Shown piece after piece: positions 1 through 8,371 of a stretch of DNA of 64,000 nucleotides (the first letter of the stretch is position 1; each line of letters opens with the position of its first letter). This DNA is from Kosakonia oryzendophytica (GTDB lineage Bacteria > Pseudomonadota > Gammaproteobacteria > Enterobacterales > Enterobacteriaceae), in assembly GCF_900094925.1 (NCBI RefSeq), contig NZ_FMAY01000003.1, positions 1 through 64,000 on the forward strand. The letters run 5' to 3'. Below the pieces are notes generated by a model. That model was given only the letters and a program-made list of their open reading frames with translations. It did no database searches and had not been told where the DNA came from. The position numbers were made by a program, and so were the translations under genes.

Positions 1-363
1 CCGGCTGATATACCAGTCAGAAATGGCGGCGGTGAGTTCCGTTATTTTCGCCATATTCAGGCACCGGTTCAGCCAGGGCGCGGTCAGTTTTTGCTGCGCC
101 TTTGCGCTGATAAGGGTGACGCCGGAAAGGGTGATGGTGTGAACGGTAAAACAGGGGCCACCGGGCTGAGAGGCTGGCGCGCTCTGGCCTGCACGCGGCA
201 GCGGGATGCTGCGCTCCAGTTCGTCGCGCTGTTGCTGGTTCTGCAGCAGCAGTTGTTCCTGCTGCTGACGCACGGCGTCGCGATCGGCCGGAGACAAAGG
301 CGCGGCCTGCGCCGTTATCGCCATGAATAAAAATAAAACCAGATAACGCACGCGTTCATCCAT
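1..363 (-). CDS. Two-partner secretion outer-membrane transporter (ShlB/FhaC/HecB family), 5' part only
   Basis: This is an open frame on the minus strand starting at the ATG at 361-363 and running off the left edge of the window, so only about 121 residues are seen. It opens with a signal peptide ending near AQA, followed by a Gln-rich linker (repeated QQQ and LLLQNQ) and then the start of a POTRA-like domain with a CFTVHTITLSGV segment. That order (signal, Gln-rich helix, POTRA domains, 16-strand barrel) is typical of TpsB proteins that export large TpsA exoproteins such as haemolysins, adhesins or CdiA. The barrel and any TpsA partner lie outside the window. The family call rests on the N-terminus only. 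Confidence 0.72.
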   Translation of the reverse strand, partial: MDERVRYLVLFLFMAITAQAAPLSPADRDAVRQQQEQLLLQNQQQRDELERSIPLPRAGQSAPASQPGGPCFTVHTITLSGVTLISAKAQQKLTAPWLNRCLNMAKITELTAAISDWYISR

Positions 364-580
364 GAGAAAAAAAGTCCCGCCCAGATAATTTAGGTTAAGT
401 TTGAATTAATAATAATTTTTTGAGTATATTCCTATGGAACAAATACAAAGGCAATATGTGAAAAGTGCTTTTTTATTATTCATCGATAATTTGACTTTAA
501 GAGAGAATATATCCATAGATATTGCTCTCAGTATTTCTCTTTATTGCACTCACTATTAACAATATGGAAAAATGAATATT

Positions 581-622
581 AAAGAAGTGAAATAATACTT
601 ACTGATATTATTTCACTTCTTT
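581..622 (-). terminator. Hairpin terminator downstream of the TetR gene
   Basis: A perfect 16-bp inverted repeat (AAAGAAGTGAAATAAT at 581-596 and its complement at 607-622) encloses a 10-nt loop. Read on the minus strand it lies about 70 bp beyond the TetR stop and is followed by a T-rich stretch. The stem is AT-rich, so strength is uncertain. The surrounding 364-690 segment is AT-rich, holds no convincing gene and must contain the promoter of the secretion transporter. Confidence 0.5.
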
Positions 623-693
623 TATTGCGGCATTATTATCCACACATAAAGTGAGAGTATTCACTTAAAAAGCCAATATAATAATTAAGGCCA

Positions 694-1281
694 TTATGCA
701 GGCCAGAGCGCCATGGCCATTCTGGCGACGCCGAGCAGCGTTTCGCAGCTTGCCCCATCCCGCGCCTGAATCGACATTCCCTGCTGGATGCTGACGTATA
801 ACCGCGTCAGCGCATCGATATCCGTCGTGGCCGGTAAATCCCCCTGCTCCTGCGCCTGCGTTAATCGCGCTTTGAGCAGTTCCACGCCGCCGTTGCGTAA
901 CTGTTGTACCCGCGCGCCAAGCCGATCGTTGCCTTCGCTGGCGACCGCCGACAGCGTCACCATACACCCGTGCGGCATACCGCTGCGCGTCAGCGTCTGC
1001 GCCGAATGCACCAGCCATTGCGCGATGGCCGTTTTCGGCGACGGTTCGCTGTCCATCCCACCCCAAATCAGCGGCGCAACGGTCTGTTCGTAGTGCTGTA
1101 AAACCTCATCATAAAGATCCTCTTTGCTGCCGAACGCCGCATACAGGCTCGGGGACTTAATACCCATCGCCTGGTAGAGATCGTTCATCGACGTGGCGGT
1201 GTATCCCTTCTGCCAGAAGAGTTTCATCGCTTTGTCCAGCGCATCGGTACGGTCAAATTCCCGTGGTCTTCCCCGGCTCAC
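694..1281 (-). CDS. TetR/AcrR-family transcriptional repressor
   Basis: This 195-residue protein has an N-terminal TetR helix-turn-helix (about residues 10-55, including SMNDLYQAMGI and the recognition segment KSPSLYAAFGSKEDLY) and a C-terminal ligand domain with a GCMVTLSAV stretch. The arrangement resembles BdcR/ComR-type regulators. It is divergent from a short-chain dehydrogenase 108 bp away. Such pairs usually consist of a repressor controlling both itself and the enzyme, and a strong inverted repeat in the shared promoter supports this. The ligand cannot be deduced. The family call is firm; the pairing with the dehydrogenase is inferred from layout. Confidence 0.88.
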   Translation of the reverse strand: MSRGRPREFDRTDALDKAMKLFWQKGYTATSMNDLYQAMGIKSPSLYAAFGSKEDLYDEVLQHYEQTVAPLIWGGMDSEPSPKTAIAQWLVHSAQTLTRSGMPHGCMVTLSAVASEGNDRLGARVQQLRNGGVELLKARLTQAQEQGDLPATTDIDALTRLYVSIQQGMSIQARDGASCETLLGVARMAMALWPA

Positions 1282-1352
1282 AGTGCCTCCTCACATTTTG
1301 TGCTGATCGGTATATTAATACTATTGACGGCGAGGTGAAAGCCTGTTTACTT

Positions 1353-1380
1353 TAATTATGTATCAATCGACACATAATTA
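1353..1380. promoter_or_regulatory. Inverted-repeat operator between the TetR gene and the dehydrogenase gene
   Basis: TAATTATGT at 1353-1361 is repeated as its exact complement ACATAATTA at 1372-1380, with 10 bp between. The repeat ends 9 bp before the dehydrogenase ATG and overlaps its leader, a position suited to repression by the adjacent TetR protein. Binding by that protein is an inference. Confidence 0.6.
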
Positions 1381-1389
1381 GGAGCCACC

Positions 1390-2133
1390 ATGTCACACTC
1401 ACTTGCAGGTAAACGCGCGCTGGTCACGGGCGCCAGTCGCGGTCTGGGTAAAGCCATTGCACTCACGCTGGCTCAGGCAGGCGCCGATGTCGCCATAACC
1501 TGGGAAAAATCCGCAGACAAAGCCGAGGCCGTTGCCGAATCGATCCGCGCGCTGGGGCGTAAAGCCGTGGCGATTCAGGCCGACAGCGGCAACCCACAAG
1601 CCGCACGCGCCGCCGTTACACAGGCGGTAGACGCGTTAGGCGGGCTGGATATTCTGGTGAATAACGCCGGTATTGCACGTGCCGGGCAACTGGAAACGAT
1701 GTCGCAGGAGGACATCGACGCACAGATCAACGTCAACATTCGCGGTGTCGTTTACACCACGCAGGCAGCAATCGCGCATTTGCCTCGGGGCGGACGCATT
1801 ATCAACATCGGCAGTTGCCTGTCCGATCGCGTACCGTTCACTGACGTTGCCATCTATTCCATGACCAAATCGGCGCTGAACTCGTTAACGCGCGGGTTGG
1901 CGCGGGATCTCGGGCCGCGTGGTATTACCGTCAATATGGTGAAACCCGGCTCAACCGACAGCGATATGAACCCGGCGGATGGCGAAGGCGCTGAAGAGCA
2001 GCGTCGGTTAACGGCACTGGGGCATTATGGTGAGGCGCAGGATATCGCCGAAGCCGTGGCCTTCCTTGCCAGCCCGGCGGCAAAACAGATCACCGGTACG
2101 GATATTGTGGTAGACGGCGGCACAAACGCCTGA
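1390..2133 (+). CDS. Short-chain dehydrogenase/reductase (SDR)
   Basis: This 247-residue protein is a classical SDR: a TGASRGLG cofactor motif at residues 13-20, NNAG near residue 92, a catalytic serine in the IINIGS segment, a YSMTK active site, and a C-terminal VVDGG typical of these oxidoreductases. It would use NAD(P)H on an unknown carbonyl or alcohol substrate in the cytoplasm. Its pairing with a divergent TetR gene recalls the E. coli bdcA-bdcR pair, and the proteins share general features, but orthology is not established. An AGGAG ribosome site (1379-1383) just upstream fits the chosen start. Confidence 0.88.
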   Translation: MSHSLAGKRALVTGASRGLGKAIALTLAQAGADVAITWEKSADKAEAVAESIRALGRKAVAIQADSGNPQAARAAVTQAVDALGGLDILVNNAGIARAGQLETMSQEDIDAQINVNIRGVVYTTQAAIAHLPRGGRIINIGSCLSDRVPFTDVAIYSMTKSALNSLTRGLARDLGPRGITVNMVKPGSTDSDMNPADGEGAEEQRRLTALGHYGEAQDIAEAVAFLASPAAKQITGTDIVVDGGTNA

Positions 2134-2141
2134 GTGACGCG

Positions 2142-2170
2142 CAAAAAAAAAGCGGCGCAAAGCGCCGCCT
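2142..2170 (-). terminator. Rho-independent terminator of ybdD
   Basis: On the minus strand GGCGGCG, a short CTTT loop and CGCCGC are followed by nine T residues. It lies 18 bp beyond the ybdD stop and about 10 bp after the convergent dehydrogenase stop, so it could serve both directions, but the T-run favours ybdD. Confidence 0.9.
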
Positions 2171-2187
2171 GATAGCAAAACCGGGGA

Positions 2188-2385
2188 TCAACAGCAGCGC
2201 GCGCCGCCTTTGCCACCGTAGCGCGCATCCTGACGCTCGCGGAAAAACTCCTCGTAGGTCATTGGCGTCTGATCCGGGTGTGTCACGCGCATATGCTCAA
2301 CGTAGTTGTCATAATCCGGAACACCAATCATCATTTTCGCCGCCTGGCCTAAGTACTTACCGGCTTTAGAGAGCGTGTCGAACAT
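2188..2385 (-). CDS. ybdD: YbdD/YjiX-family small protein
   Basis: This 65-residue cytoplasmic protein matches YbdD of E. coli in size, sequence character and position directly downstream of cstA. It contains [12 protein letters not shown] and a C-terminal GGKGGARCC tail typical of the YbdD/YjiX family, which is nearly always encoded beside CstA-type pyruvate or peptide transporters. The family (DUF466) is thought to assist those transporters, but its exact role is not settled. It is likely co-transcribed with cstA, 49 bp upstream, and ends at a strong terminator. Confidence 0.93.
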   Translation of the reverse strand: MFDTLSKAGKYLGQAAKMMIGVPDYDNYVEHMRVTHPDQTPMTYEEFFRERQDARYGGKGGARCC

Positions 2386-2388
2386 GTT

Positions 2389-2430
2389 ATCCCCTCATCC
2401 ACCCTCTCCCCACAAGAGAGAGGGGGAAAC
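2389..2430. repeat. Single hairpin repeat of the CCCTCACCC family between cstA and ybdD
   Basis: CCCTCTC (2402-2408) and GAGAGGG (2418-2424) form a hairpin preceded by CCCTCATCC. It belongs to the same dispersed family as the arrays at 25921-26530 and 31310-31797. Here it sits in the intercistronic gap of an operon, where such hairpins can stabilise the upstream mRNA. Confidence 0.65.
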
Positions 2431-2434
2431 ATGG

Positions 2435-4540
2435 TTAATGAACGCCTTTCGCGTGACCCACAATCTGGCCAACATCTTCCGGCATCGCCTCATACGGCGT
2501 CTCTTTTGCCGTTGGGTGATCCACTTTCAGCGCCGCCAGCGCGGTTTTCAGCGAGTAGAACGCCAGAACTACCACCACCACCATAAAGAAGATGGTCAGA
2601 CCGGCATCGAGACGGTTATTAAACACCAGTTGCGCCAGTTGTGACTGGGTATACTGCGCCGGAATCGTCCCGCTGTCGATCATCGCCTGGAACTTATTGG
2701 CAATGGCAAGGAAGCCAACTTTATTGTCCGGGCTGAAGGCTTTTTGCCAGCCTGCGGTGAGCGTACAGACCAGCAGCCAGGCGGTAGGCAGCAATGCAAC
2801 CCATGCATAACGCTGGCGTTTCATCTTAAACAGCACCACTGCGCACAGCATCAGCGCCATACCGGCCAGCATCTGGTTGGCAATGCCGAACAGTGGCCAC
2901 AAGGTGTTAATACCGCCAAGAGGATCCACCACACCCTGATGCAGGAAGTAGCCCCACGCCAGCACGCACAACCCCGTCGCCAGCAGGTTGGCGGGCAGCG
3001 ACTCGGTACGTTTCAGGTTCGGGGAAATCACCCCCAACAGATCCTGCAACATAAAGCGCGCCGCGCGCGTCCCGGCATCCACCGCCGTCAGGATAAACAG
3101 TGCCTCAAACAGAATCGCGAAGTGATACCAGAACGAAACGCCCATTAAACCGCCAAGCGCACCGTGCAGAATATAGGCCATGCCGACCGCAAGCGTAGGT
3201 GCGCCGCCTGCACGGGAAATAATCGACTGTTCGCCCACTTCTTCTGCAATCTGCCGCAGAGTATCCGGCGTGATACTAAAGCCCCAACCGCTCACCACCT
3301 GCGCAGCAGACGCCACCACATCGGCGGTTCCTGCCGGTGCCAGCACGGCCATGGGGCTGTTCATCGCGAAGTAAACGCCCGGATCGATAATACAGGCTGA
3401 AACCAGCGCCATGATCGCCACGAACGACTCCATCAGCATACCGCCGTAGCCGATAAAGCAGGCTTGCCCTTCGCTGGCGAGCATTTTCGGCGTGGTACCG
3501 GAGGAGATCAGCGCATGGAAGCCAGACACCGCGCCGCAGGCAATAGTGATAAACAGGAACGGGAACAGGCTCCCACTCCACACCGGACCGGTGCCATCAA
3601 CAAACTTCGTCAGCGCAGGCATGGTCAGCGTTGGGCGCATAATCAAAATGCCGATCGCCAGCCCGATAATGGTACCGATTTTCAGGAAGGTAGAGAGATA
3701 GTCACGTGGTGCGAGGAGCAGCCACACCGGCAACACGGAGGCCACAAAACCGTACCCCACCAGCATCCATGTTAATTGTACGCCGGTAAAATCAAAATAC
3801 GGGGCCAGCGCCGGGTTTGCCGCCACCCAACCGCCGGAAATAATGGCGAACACCAGCAGCACCAGGCCAATCACCGACACCTCGCCAATGCGTCCCGGAC
3901 GCAAATAGCGAATATAGATGCCCATAAAAATCGCCAGCGGGATGGTAAAGGCCACGGTGTAGGTTCCCCACGGGCTGTGGGTCAGCGCTTTCACCACAAT
4001 CATCGCCAGCACCGCGAGGATGATCACCATGATCATAAAGGTCGCCACCAGCGCAATCACCCCAACAGTCGCGCCCATCTCCGCTTTCACCAGTTCGCCA
4101 AGCGAACGCCCGTCGCGGCGGGTGGAGACAAACAGCACCATAAAGTCCTGCACCGCACCGGCCAGCACTACACCTGCCAGGATCCAGATCATTCCCGGCA
4201 GATAGCCCATTTGCGCTGCCAGCACCGGCCCCACCAGTGGGCCTGCCCCGGCAATTGCCGCAAAGTGGTGACCAAACAATACTTTCTTGTCTGTCGGCAC
4301 ATAGTCGAGACCATCGTTGTGCCGTACCGCCGGTGTCATGCGCGTCGGATCCACCTGCAGCACATTTTTGGCGATATAAAGACCATAAAAACGGTAAGCG
4401 ATAAGATAGATACAGACCGCAGCCACCACAATCCACAGTGCATTGATCTGTTCGCCGCGATTCAGTGCGATATAACCAAGAGCAAACGCTCCAACAAGGG
4501 AGAGCACGCCCCAAATAAGGTATTTCCCTGAGTTGTTCAT
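2435..4540 (-). CDS. cstA: Carbon-starvation protein CstA, pyruvate/peptide transporter
   Basis: This 701-residue inner-membrane protein has the same length as E. coli CstA and many membrane segments, with typical motifs near the N-terminus (LDYVPTDKKVLFGHHFAAIAG) and internally (SGTTPKMLASEGQACFIGYG). CstA imports pyruvate and peptides when carbon is scarce and in E. coli needs CRP-cAMP. It lies beside entH on the same strand, exactly as in E. coli, and is followed by ybdD. I could not find a convincing CRP site in the 180 bp upstream. The identity is secure by length, motifs and synteny. Confidence 0.97.
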   Translation of the reverse strand: MNNSGKYLIWGVLSLVGAFALGYIALNRGEQINALWIVVAAVCIYLIAYRFYGLYIAKNVLQVDPTRMTPAVRHNDGLDYVPTDKKVLFGHHFAAIAGAGPLVGPVLAAQMGYLPGMIWILAGVVLAGAVQDFMVLFVSTRRDGRSLGELVKAEMGATVGVIALVATFMIMVIILAVLAMIVVKALTHSPWGTYTVAFTIPLAIFMGIYIRYLRPGRIGEVSVIGLVLLVFAIISGGWVAANPALAPYFDFTGVQLTWMLVGYGFVASVLPVWLLLAPRDYLSTFLKIGTIIGLAIGILIMRPTLTMPALTKFVDGTGPVWSGSLFPFLFITIACGAVSGFHALISSGTTPKMLASEGQACFIGYGGMLMESFVAIMALVSACIIDPGVYFAMNSPMAVLAPAGTADVVASAAQVVSGWGFSITPDTLRQIAEEVGEQSIISRAGGAPTLAVGMAYILHGALGGLMGVSFWYHFAILFEALFILTAVDAGTRAARFMLQDLLGVISPNLKRTESLPANLLATGLCVLAWGYFLHQGVVDPLGGINTLWPLFGIANQMLAGMALMLCAVVLFKMKRQRYAWVALLPTAWLLVCTLTAGWQKAFSPDNKVGFLAIANKFQAMIDSGTIPAQYTQSQLAQLVFNNRLDAGLTIFFMVVVVVLAFYSLKTALAALKVDHPTAKETPYEAMPEDVGQIVGHAKGVH

Positions 4541-4678
4541 AGCGGTTATCCGTTGAGAGATAAAGAGATGTTACATTTTGTTTCTATATCAACTCGCGGT
4601 TTTTAACAACTTTGAAACAGGGAAAGTTCGTCCTGACAGCAGGCATTTACCTCATTGTGTTACCAGGATCACTTATAG

Positions 4679-4698
4679 GGGGAGAGGATCCCCTCTCC
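4679..4698 (-). terminator. Hairpin downstream of entH, possible terminator or REP-like element
   Basis: GGGAGAGGATCCCCTCTCC-type dyad symmetry lies about 25 bp beyond the entH stop and upstream of cstA. It lacks a clear T-run, so it may be an mRNA-stabilising hairpin rather than a true terminator. It resembles the CCCTC-type repeats elsewhere in the window. Confidence 0.4.
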
Positions 4699-4720
4699 GG
4701 ACACAGAGAGGAGGAAAACG

Positions 4721-5134
4721 TTAGCCGAGGATGGCCGTACTCAGGCGGCAGGTACAGCAGCGGCGCCCCTGCTCATCAAACACCACAATCTCCCAGCTTT
4801 GACTCTGGCGGCCAAGGTGCAGCGGCTGGCAAACGCCGCGCACTTTGCCTTGTGAGACAGGGCGATGGTGCGATGCGTTTAACTCCGTCCCCACCACGCA
4901 CTGGCCATCGCGGGTCATCAGATAACCGGCCATCGACCCCAACGTTTCCGCCAGTGCCGCCGACGCGCCGCCATGCAGTAAACCAAAAGGCTGATGCGTG
5001 CGGGTATCCACCGGCATTTCCGCTTCCAGTAGATCATCGCCAAGGCGCGTGTAGACAATGCCCAGGTGCGCCACCAGCGTGTTATCACTGGTGCCGTTCA
5101 GCTCCTCCAGCGTTAAATGGCGTTTCCAGATCAT
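4721..5134 (-). CDS. entH: Enterobactin proofreading thioesterase EntH
   Basis: This 137-residue hotdog-fold thioesterase has the family motif [20 protein letters not shown], the catalytic region [15 protein letters not shown] and [13 protein letters not shown]. EntH hydrolyses wrongly charged aryl-carrier EntB and other mis-acylated thiols, keeping the enterobactin synthase free. Its ATG follows the entA stop directly (TAA-ATG), so the genes are translationally coupled. It is the last gene of the entCEBAH operon and therefore falls under the Fur boxes upstream of entC. Length and order match E. coli (ybdB). Confidence 0.97.
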   Translation of the reverse strand: MIWKRHLTLEELNGTSDNTLVAHLGIVYTRLGDDLLEAEMPVDTRTHQPFGLLHGGASAALAETLGSMAGYLMTRDGQCVVGTELNASHHRPVSQGKVRGVCQPLHLGRQSQSWEIVVFDEQGRRCCTCRLSTAILG

Positions 5135-5890
5135 TTACGCCCCCAGTGTTGAACCGCCATCCACCACAATATCCTGCAGGGTGATATGGCTGGCCAGATC
5201 GGAAGCAAGGAACAGGATGGTGTTCGCCACTTCCTGTGGACGGGCAATCTTGCCCAGTGGAATGCCCAGTTTGAACTGCTCGCCAAAGCCGCGAATGCGC
5301 TGTTGTTCTGCGTCATCGCTGACCCATAGCGAGCGTTGCATGTCCGTATCCGTTGAACCTGGCGAGACAACGTTGCAGCGTACATGGCTTGCCGCCAGTT
5401 CCAGCCCGACGCTCAGCGCCAGGCTTTTTAGTGCAGCTTTCGACGCGCCATAGGCGCTCATGCCGATGCGCGGTGTATGCGCCGCATCGGAAGCGACAGT
5501 GACAATGGCCCCGCCCTGCTGACGGCGAAACTGCGCCATTGTCTGGCGAAACAGATTGAACGCGCCGCCAACGTTAACGGCGAAAGTCTGCTGCCAGGCA
5601 TCGCTGGAGAGTTCATCCGTTGCCCCCATATGCAAAATCCCGGCGGCATTGACCAGCACATCTAACCGTTCGCATTGTGCCAGCAGACGTTGACAGACGG
5701 CTTCTGTCTGTTGCGCATTGGCGATATCCATCACCTCGCAGGAGAAAGGATAATCGCGACCGGCAAACACCCGATCAAAACCGGTCACCTGCGCACCAGC
5801 CTCCACAAAGGCCAGCGCTGTAGCGTAACCAATCCCCTTCCCGGCGCCGGTCACCCATACCGTTTTACCGGTAAAATCCAGCTGGGCCAT
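5135..5890 (-). CDS. entA: 2,3-dihydro-2,3-dihydroxybenzoate dehydrogenase EntA
   Basis: EntA oxidises 2,3-dihydro-2,3-dihydroxybenzoate to 2,3-dihydroxybenzoate with NAD+. It is an SDR with VTGAGKGIG near the N-terminus, a catalytic serine in the VASDAA segment and YGASK. The frame extends upstream, but the ATG at 5888-5890 gives MAQLDFTGK, which aligns with the E. coli start and sits 7 nt from a GAGG ribosome site; the ATG immediately before it is an alternative. The entB stop overlaps these ATGs (ATGATG), so the two genes are translationally coupled. The protein is 251 residues, close to the 248 of E. coli. Confidence 0.97.
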   Translation of the reverse strand: MAQLDFTGKTVWVTGAGKGIGYATALAFVEAGAQVTGFDRVFAGRDYPFSCEVMDIANAQQTEAVCQRLLAQCERLDVLVNAAGILHMGATDELSSDAWQQTFAVNVGGAFNLFRQTMAQFRRQQGGAIVTVASDAAHTPRIGMSAYGASKAALKSLALSVGLELAASHVRCNVVSPGSTDTDMQRSLWVSDDAEQQRIRGFGEQFKLGIPLGKIARPQEVANTILFLASDLASHITLQDIVVDGGSTLGA

Positions 5891-6741
5891 CATTTCACCT
5901 CGCGAGAGAGCAACGCCCACCAGGCATCAATCGTCGGGTTCTTCGCCAGCATCACAAAGTCGATATCGCCGTGCGCTTTGCGCCAGCGGGCCGCCAGCGC
6001 CATCATGCGTACGGAATCCAGACCGTAGTCGATAAGGTTTTCATCATCCAGCGGCTCGTCGGACTCATCCAGCAGCGGCAGGATCAGTGCCCGCAGTGCA
6101 GCTTTGCTTCCCGGAACGGGTAACAGATCCTGGGTCATCACTACGCGCCCGGCACGCCCGGCCACGTACTTGAGCGACATCAGGTGATCCTCACGGCTGA
6201 AGTCTGCCAGCGCATCCGCAACCATAAACGGTTTGATATCGCGCATAAACGCATCGGTAGCGGTGGTCATACAGCCAATGTGCGAATAGACGCCGGTGAT
6301 GAGCAACTGGTTGCGGCCGGTCTCTTTCAGCGCCTGCTCCAGCGGCGAGCGGTGAAACGCGCTGTAGCGCCATTTAACCAGTACAGTATCGGCATCATCG
6401 GGCGTCAGTTCCGCCACGATTCGCTGTTGTTCCGGTGAACGGGTCAGTCCCGGTCCCCACATGTCGTTCAGCAGCGCACGATCTTCATCACTCTGCTCTT
6501 TCGGCTGCGCCGTGTAATAGACCGGAATATGGTGCTGTTTGCAGTAGCGACGCAGGGCGGCAATATTCGCCACCACCTGTTGCATCATCGGGCAATTCTC
6601 GCCCCAGAAGTTAACAAAATACTCCTGCATATCGTGGATCAACAGCGCGGCACGTTCAGGCTCAAACGCCCAGTTGACTTTGTTTTCCGGGATGTCGGCT
6701 GCCGCTGGCAGTGCGTAGCCCTGTAATGTTGGAATCGCCAT
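5890..6741 (-). CDS. entB: Isochorismatase and aryl carrier protein EntB
   Basis: This 283-residue bifunctional protein has an N-terminal isochorismatase domain (LLIHDMQEYF with the catalytic Asp, and the GVYSHIGCM motif) and a C-terminal aryl carrier domain with the phosphopantetheine serine at about residue 243 in GLDSVRMM. It converts isochorismate to 2,3-dihydro-2,3-dihydroxybenzoate, then carries 2,3-dihydroxybenzoate as a thioester for EntF after priming by EntD, which is also encoded in this window. It lies 10 bp after entE and overlaps entA. The length is within two residues of the E. coli protein. Confidence 0.97.
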   Translation of the reverse strand: MAIPTLQGYALPAAADIPENKVNWAFEPERAALLIHDMQEYFVNFWGENCPMMQQVVANIAALRRYCKQHHIPVYYTAQPKEQSDEDRALLNDMWGPGLTRSPEQQRIVAELTPDDADTVLVKWRYSAFHRSPLEQALKETGRNQLLITGVYSHIGCMTTATDAFMRDIKPFMVADALADFSREDHLMSLKYVAGRAGRVVMTQDLLPVPGSKAALRALILPLLDESDEPLDDENLIDYGLDSVRMMALAARWRKAHGDIDFVMLAKNPTIDAWWALLSREVK

Positions 6742-6751
6742 CTTCTCTCCT

Positions 6752-8362
6752 TTACGCCGGTGTACGCTGTGCTAACCACTGGCGTAATTGTTTTTTATCC
6801 ACTTTACCGACCGGCGTCAGCGGCAGCGCCTCAAGGCACTCCACGCGATCCGGCAGTTTGAATTCCGCTACCCCTTGCTCACGCAGGAAGCGACGAACCG
6901 CCACCGCGCGCAATGGCGTTTTCGTCACCAGCCAGGCGCAGCTCTTTTCGCCAAGCAGGCTGTCTTCCATGCTGACCAACGCCGCGTGGATCACAGCCTC
7001 ATGGCGCAACAGCAGGTTTTCGATCTCCTCGGCGGCAATCTTCTCGCCGCCTCGGTTGATCTGATCTTTTTCACGCCCCTGCACGGTGATATAACCCTGC
7101 TCATCAATGGCAATCAGATCGCCGGAGCTGTAAAAGCCGTGTTCATCAAAGGCACTGGCATTATGTTCCGGGCTGTTAAAGTAGCCGCGGAAGGTGTAGG
7201 GCCCGCGCGTCATCAGACGCCCCACCTGCCCTGCAGGCAGCGGGTTGCCGTTTTCATCCGCCACCCAGACTTCGTCATCCGGGCACATCGGGCGCCCCTG
7301 GGTATGGATAATCCGCTCAATGGGATCATCCAGCCGGGTATAGTTCACCAGCCCCTCCGCCATACCGAACACTTGCTGCAACTGGCAACCCATCTCCGCC
7401 GGGATCCGCGCAGCCAGCGTAGTTGACAGCCGTGCGCCGCCCACCTGCAACAGTCGTAACGACGCCAGTGAAGCATTACTGCTCCATTCCTGAATCGCCT
7501 GTAGCCACAGGCTGACCGCGGGCGGCACCAGTGCGGTCACGTTAATGCGGTGTTTTTCAATCAGCGGGAAGCACAGCGTCGCACTGGGATCGGCGGCCAG
7601 CACCACGCACCCTTGCGCCAGGAAAACGCCCAGCGCACCAGGAGAACTCATCGGGTAGTTATGCGCTGCGGGCAATGCGCACAAATAGCGGGTGTCAGCG
7701 GTAAACCCGCACACCTCGTTGCTGCGCACAATGCTGTAGTAGTAATCGTTATGGGTACGGGGGATCAGCTTCGGCGTACCGGTACTACCACCAGAAAGCT
7801 GGAAGAATGCCACCTCATCAGCAGGCGTCGGTGTGGTAATAACGTTCTCCGCCGGGCGGTCGATCGCCGCGTCCAGCGCGTGTTCCCCCCTATCGCCGCG
7901 CAACAACACAACACGCACCGTGTCGTGTTCCGCCACAAAGGTGGTGACAAAGTCATCGCTGGCAAACAGCGAATGTTCACGATCGGCAATCAGTAATACC
8001 GGCTTGAGTTGCGTGGCATAGGCATTCAGTTCGTTGCGCTGGTGGCTAAACAAAGCATTCACCGGCGCGACACCGATTTTCAGCAACGCAAAAAAAGTGA
8101 TGTAAAACTCCGCCACATTTCCCAGTTGCACCAGCGCGGTTTCCCCGCGTTTGATGCCCAGCGTCTGGAGCGAACAGGCCAGGTTATCCGAGAGCTGATT
8201 CACCTGGCGGTAACTGTACGTACGATCGCCGTCGATCACCGCCGTGGCATCACTGTGCGCGTGACGGGTGAGAATGTCGGTCAACGGTAAGTCCTGCCAG
8301 TAGCCTTTTTCGCGGTAACGGCGGGCAAACTCATCCGGCCAACGGGTAAAAGGAAGGGCCAT
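6752..8362 (-). CDS. entE: 2,3-dihydroxybenzoate-AMP ligase EntE
   Basis: EntE adenylates 2,3-dihydroxybenzoate and loads it onto the EntB carrier domain. The 536-residue sequence is a stand-alone adenylation enzyme: SGGSTGTPK phosphate-binding loop, PAAHNYPM aryl-substrate region, [14 protein letters not shown] and a C-terminal PVGKVDKK with the catalytic lysine. It sits 9 bp downstream of entC and 10 bp upstream of entB in the ent operon. The length equals that of E. coli EntE and nothing is unusual. Confidence 0.98.
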   Translation of the reverse strand: MALPFTRWPDEFARRYREKGYWQDLPLTDILTRHAHSDATAVIDGDRTYSYRQVNQLSDNLACSLQTLGIKRGETALVQLGNVAEFYITFFALLKIGVAPVNALFSHQRNELNAYATQLKPVLLIADREHSLFASDDFVTTFVAEHDTVRVVLLRGDRGEHALDAAIDRPAENVITTPTPADEVAFFQLSGGSTGTPKLIPRTHNDYYYSIVRSNEVCGFTADTRYLCALPAAHNYPMSSPGALGVFLAQGCVVLAADPSATLCFPLIEKHRINVTALVPPAVSLWLQAIQEWSSNASLASLRLLQVGGARLSTTLAARIPAEMGCQLQQVFGMAEGLVNYTRLDDPIERIIHTQGRPMCPDDEVWVADENGNPLPAGQVGRLMTRGPYTFRGYFNSPEHNASAFDEHGFYSSGDLIAIDEQGYITVQGREKDQINRGGEKIAAEEIENLLLRHEAVIHAALVSMEDSLLGEKSCAWLVTKTPLRAVAVRRFLREQGVAEFKLPDRVECLEALPLTPVGKVDKKQLRQWLAQRTPA

Positions 8363-8371
8363 CTCAGTTCC

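Noticed and set aside
3776-4531. Long plus-strand open frame inside cstA
   Set aside because: It is the antisense shadow of a GC-rich membrane protein gene, with a His- and Arg-rich composition unlike a real protein.
4650-4670. CRP site upstream of cstA (TGTGTTACCAGGATCACT)
   Set aside because: The half-sites are separated by 8 bp instead of 6, and the right half is poor.
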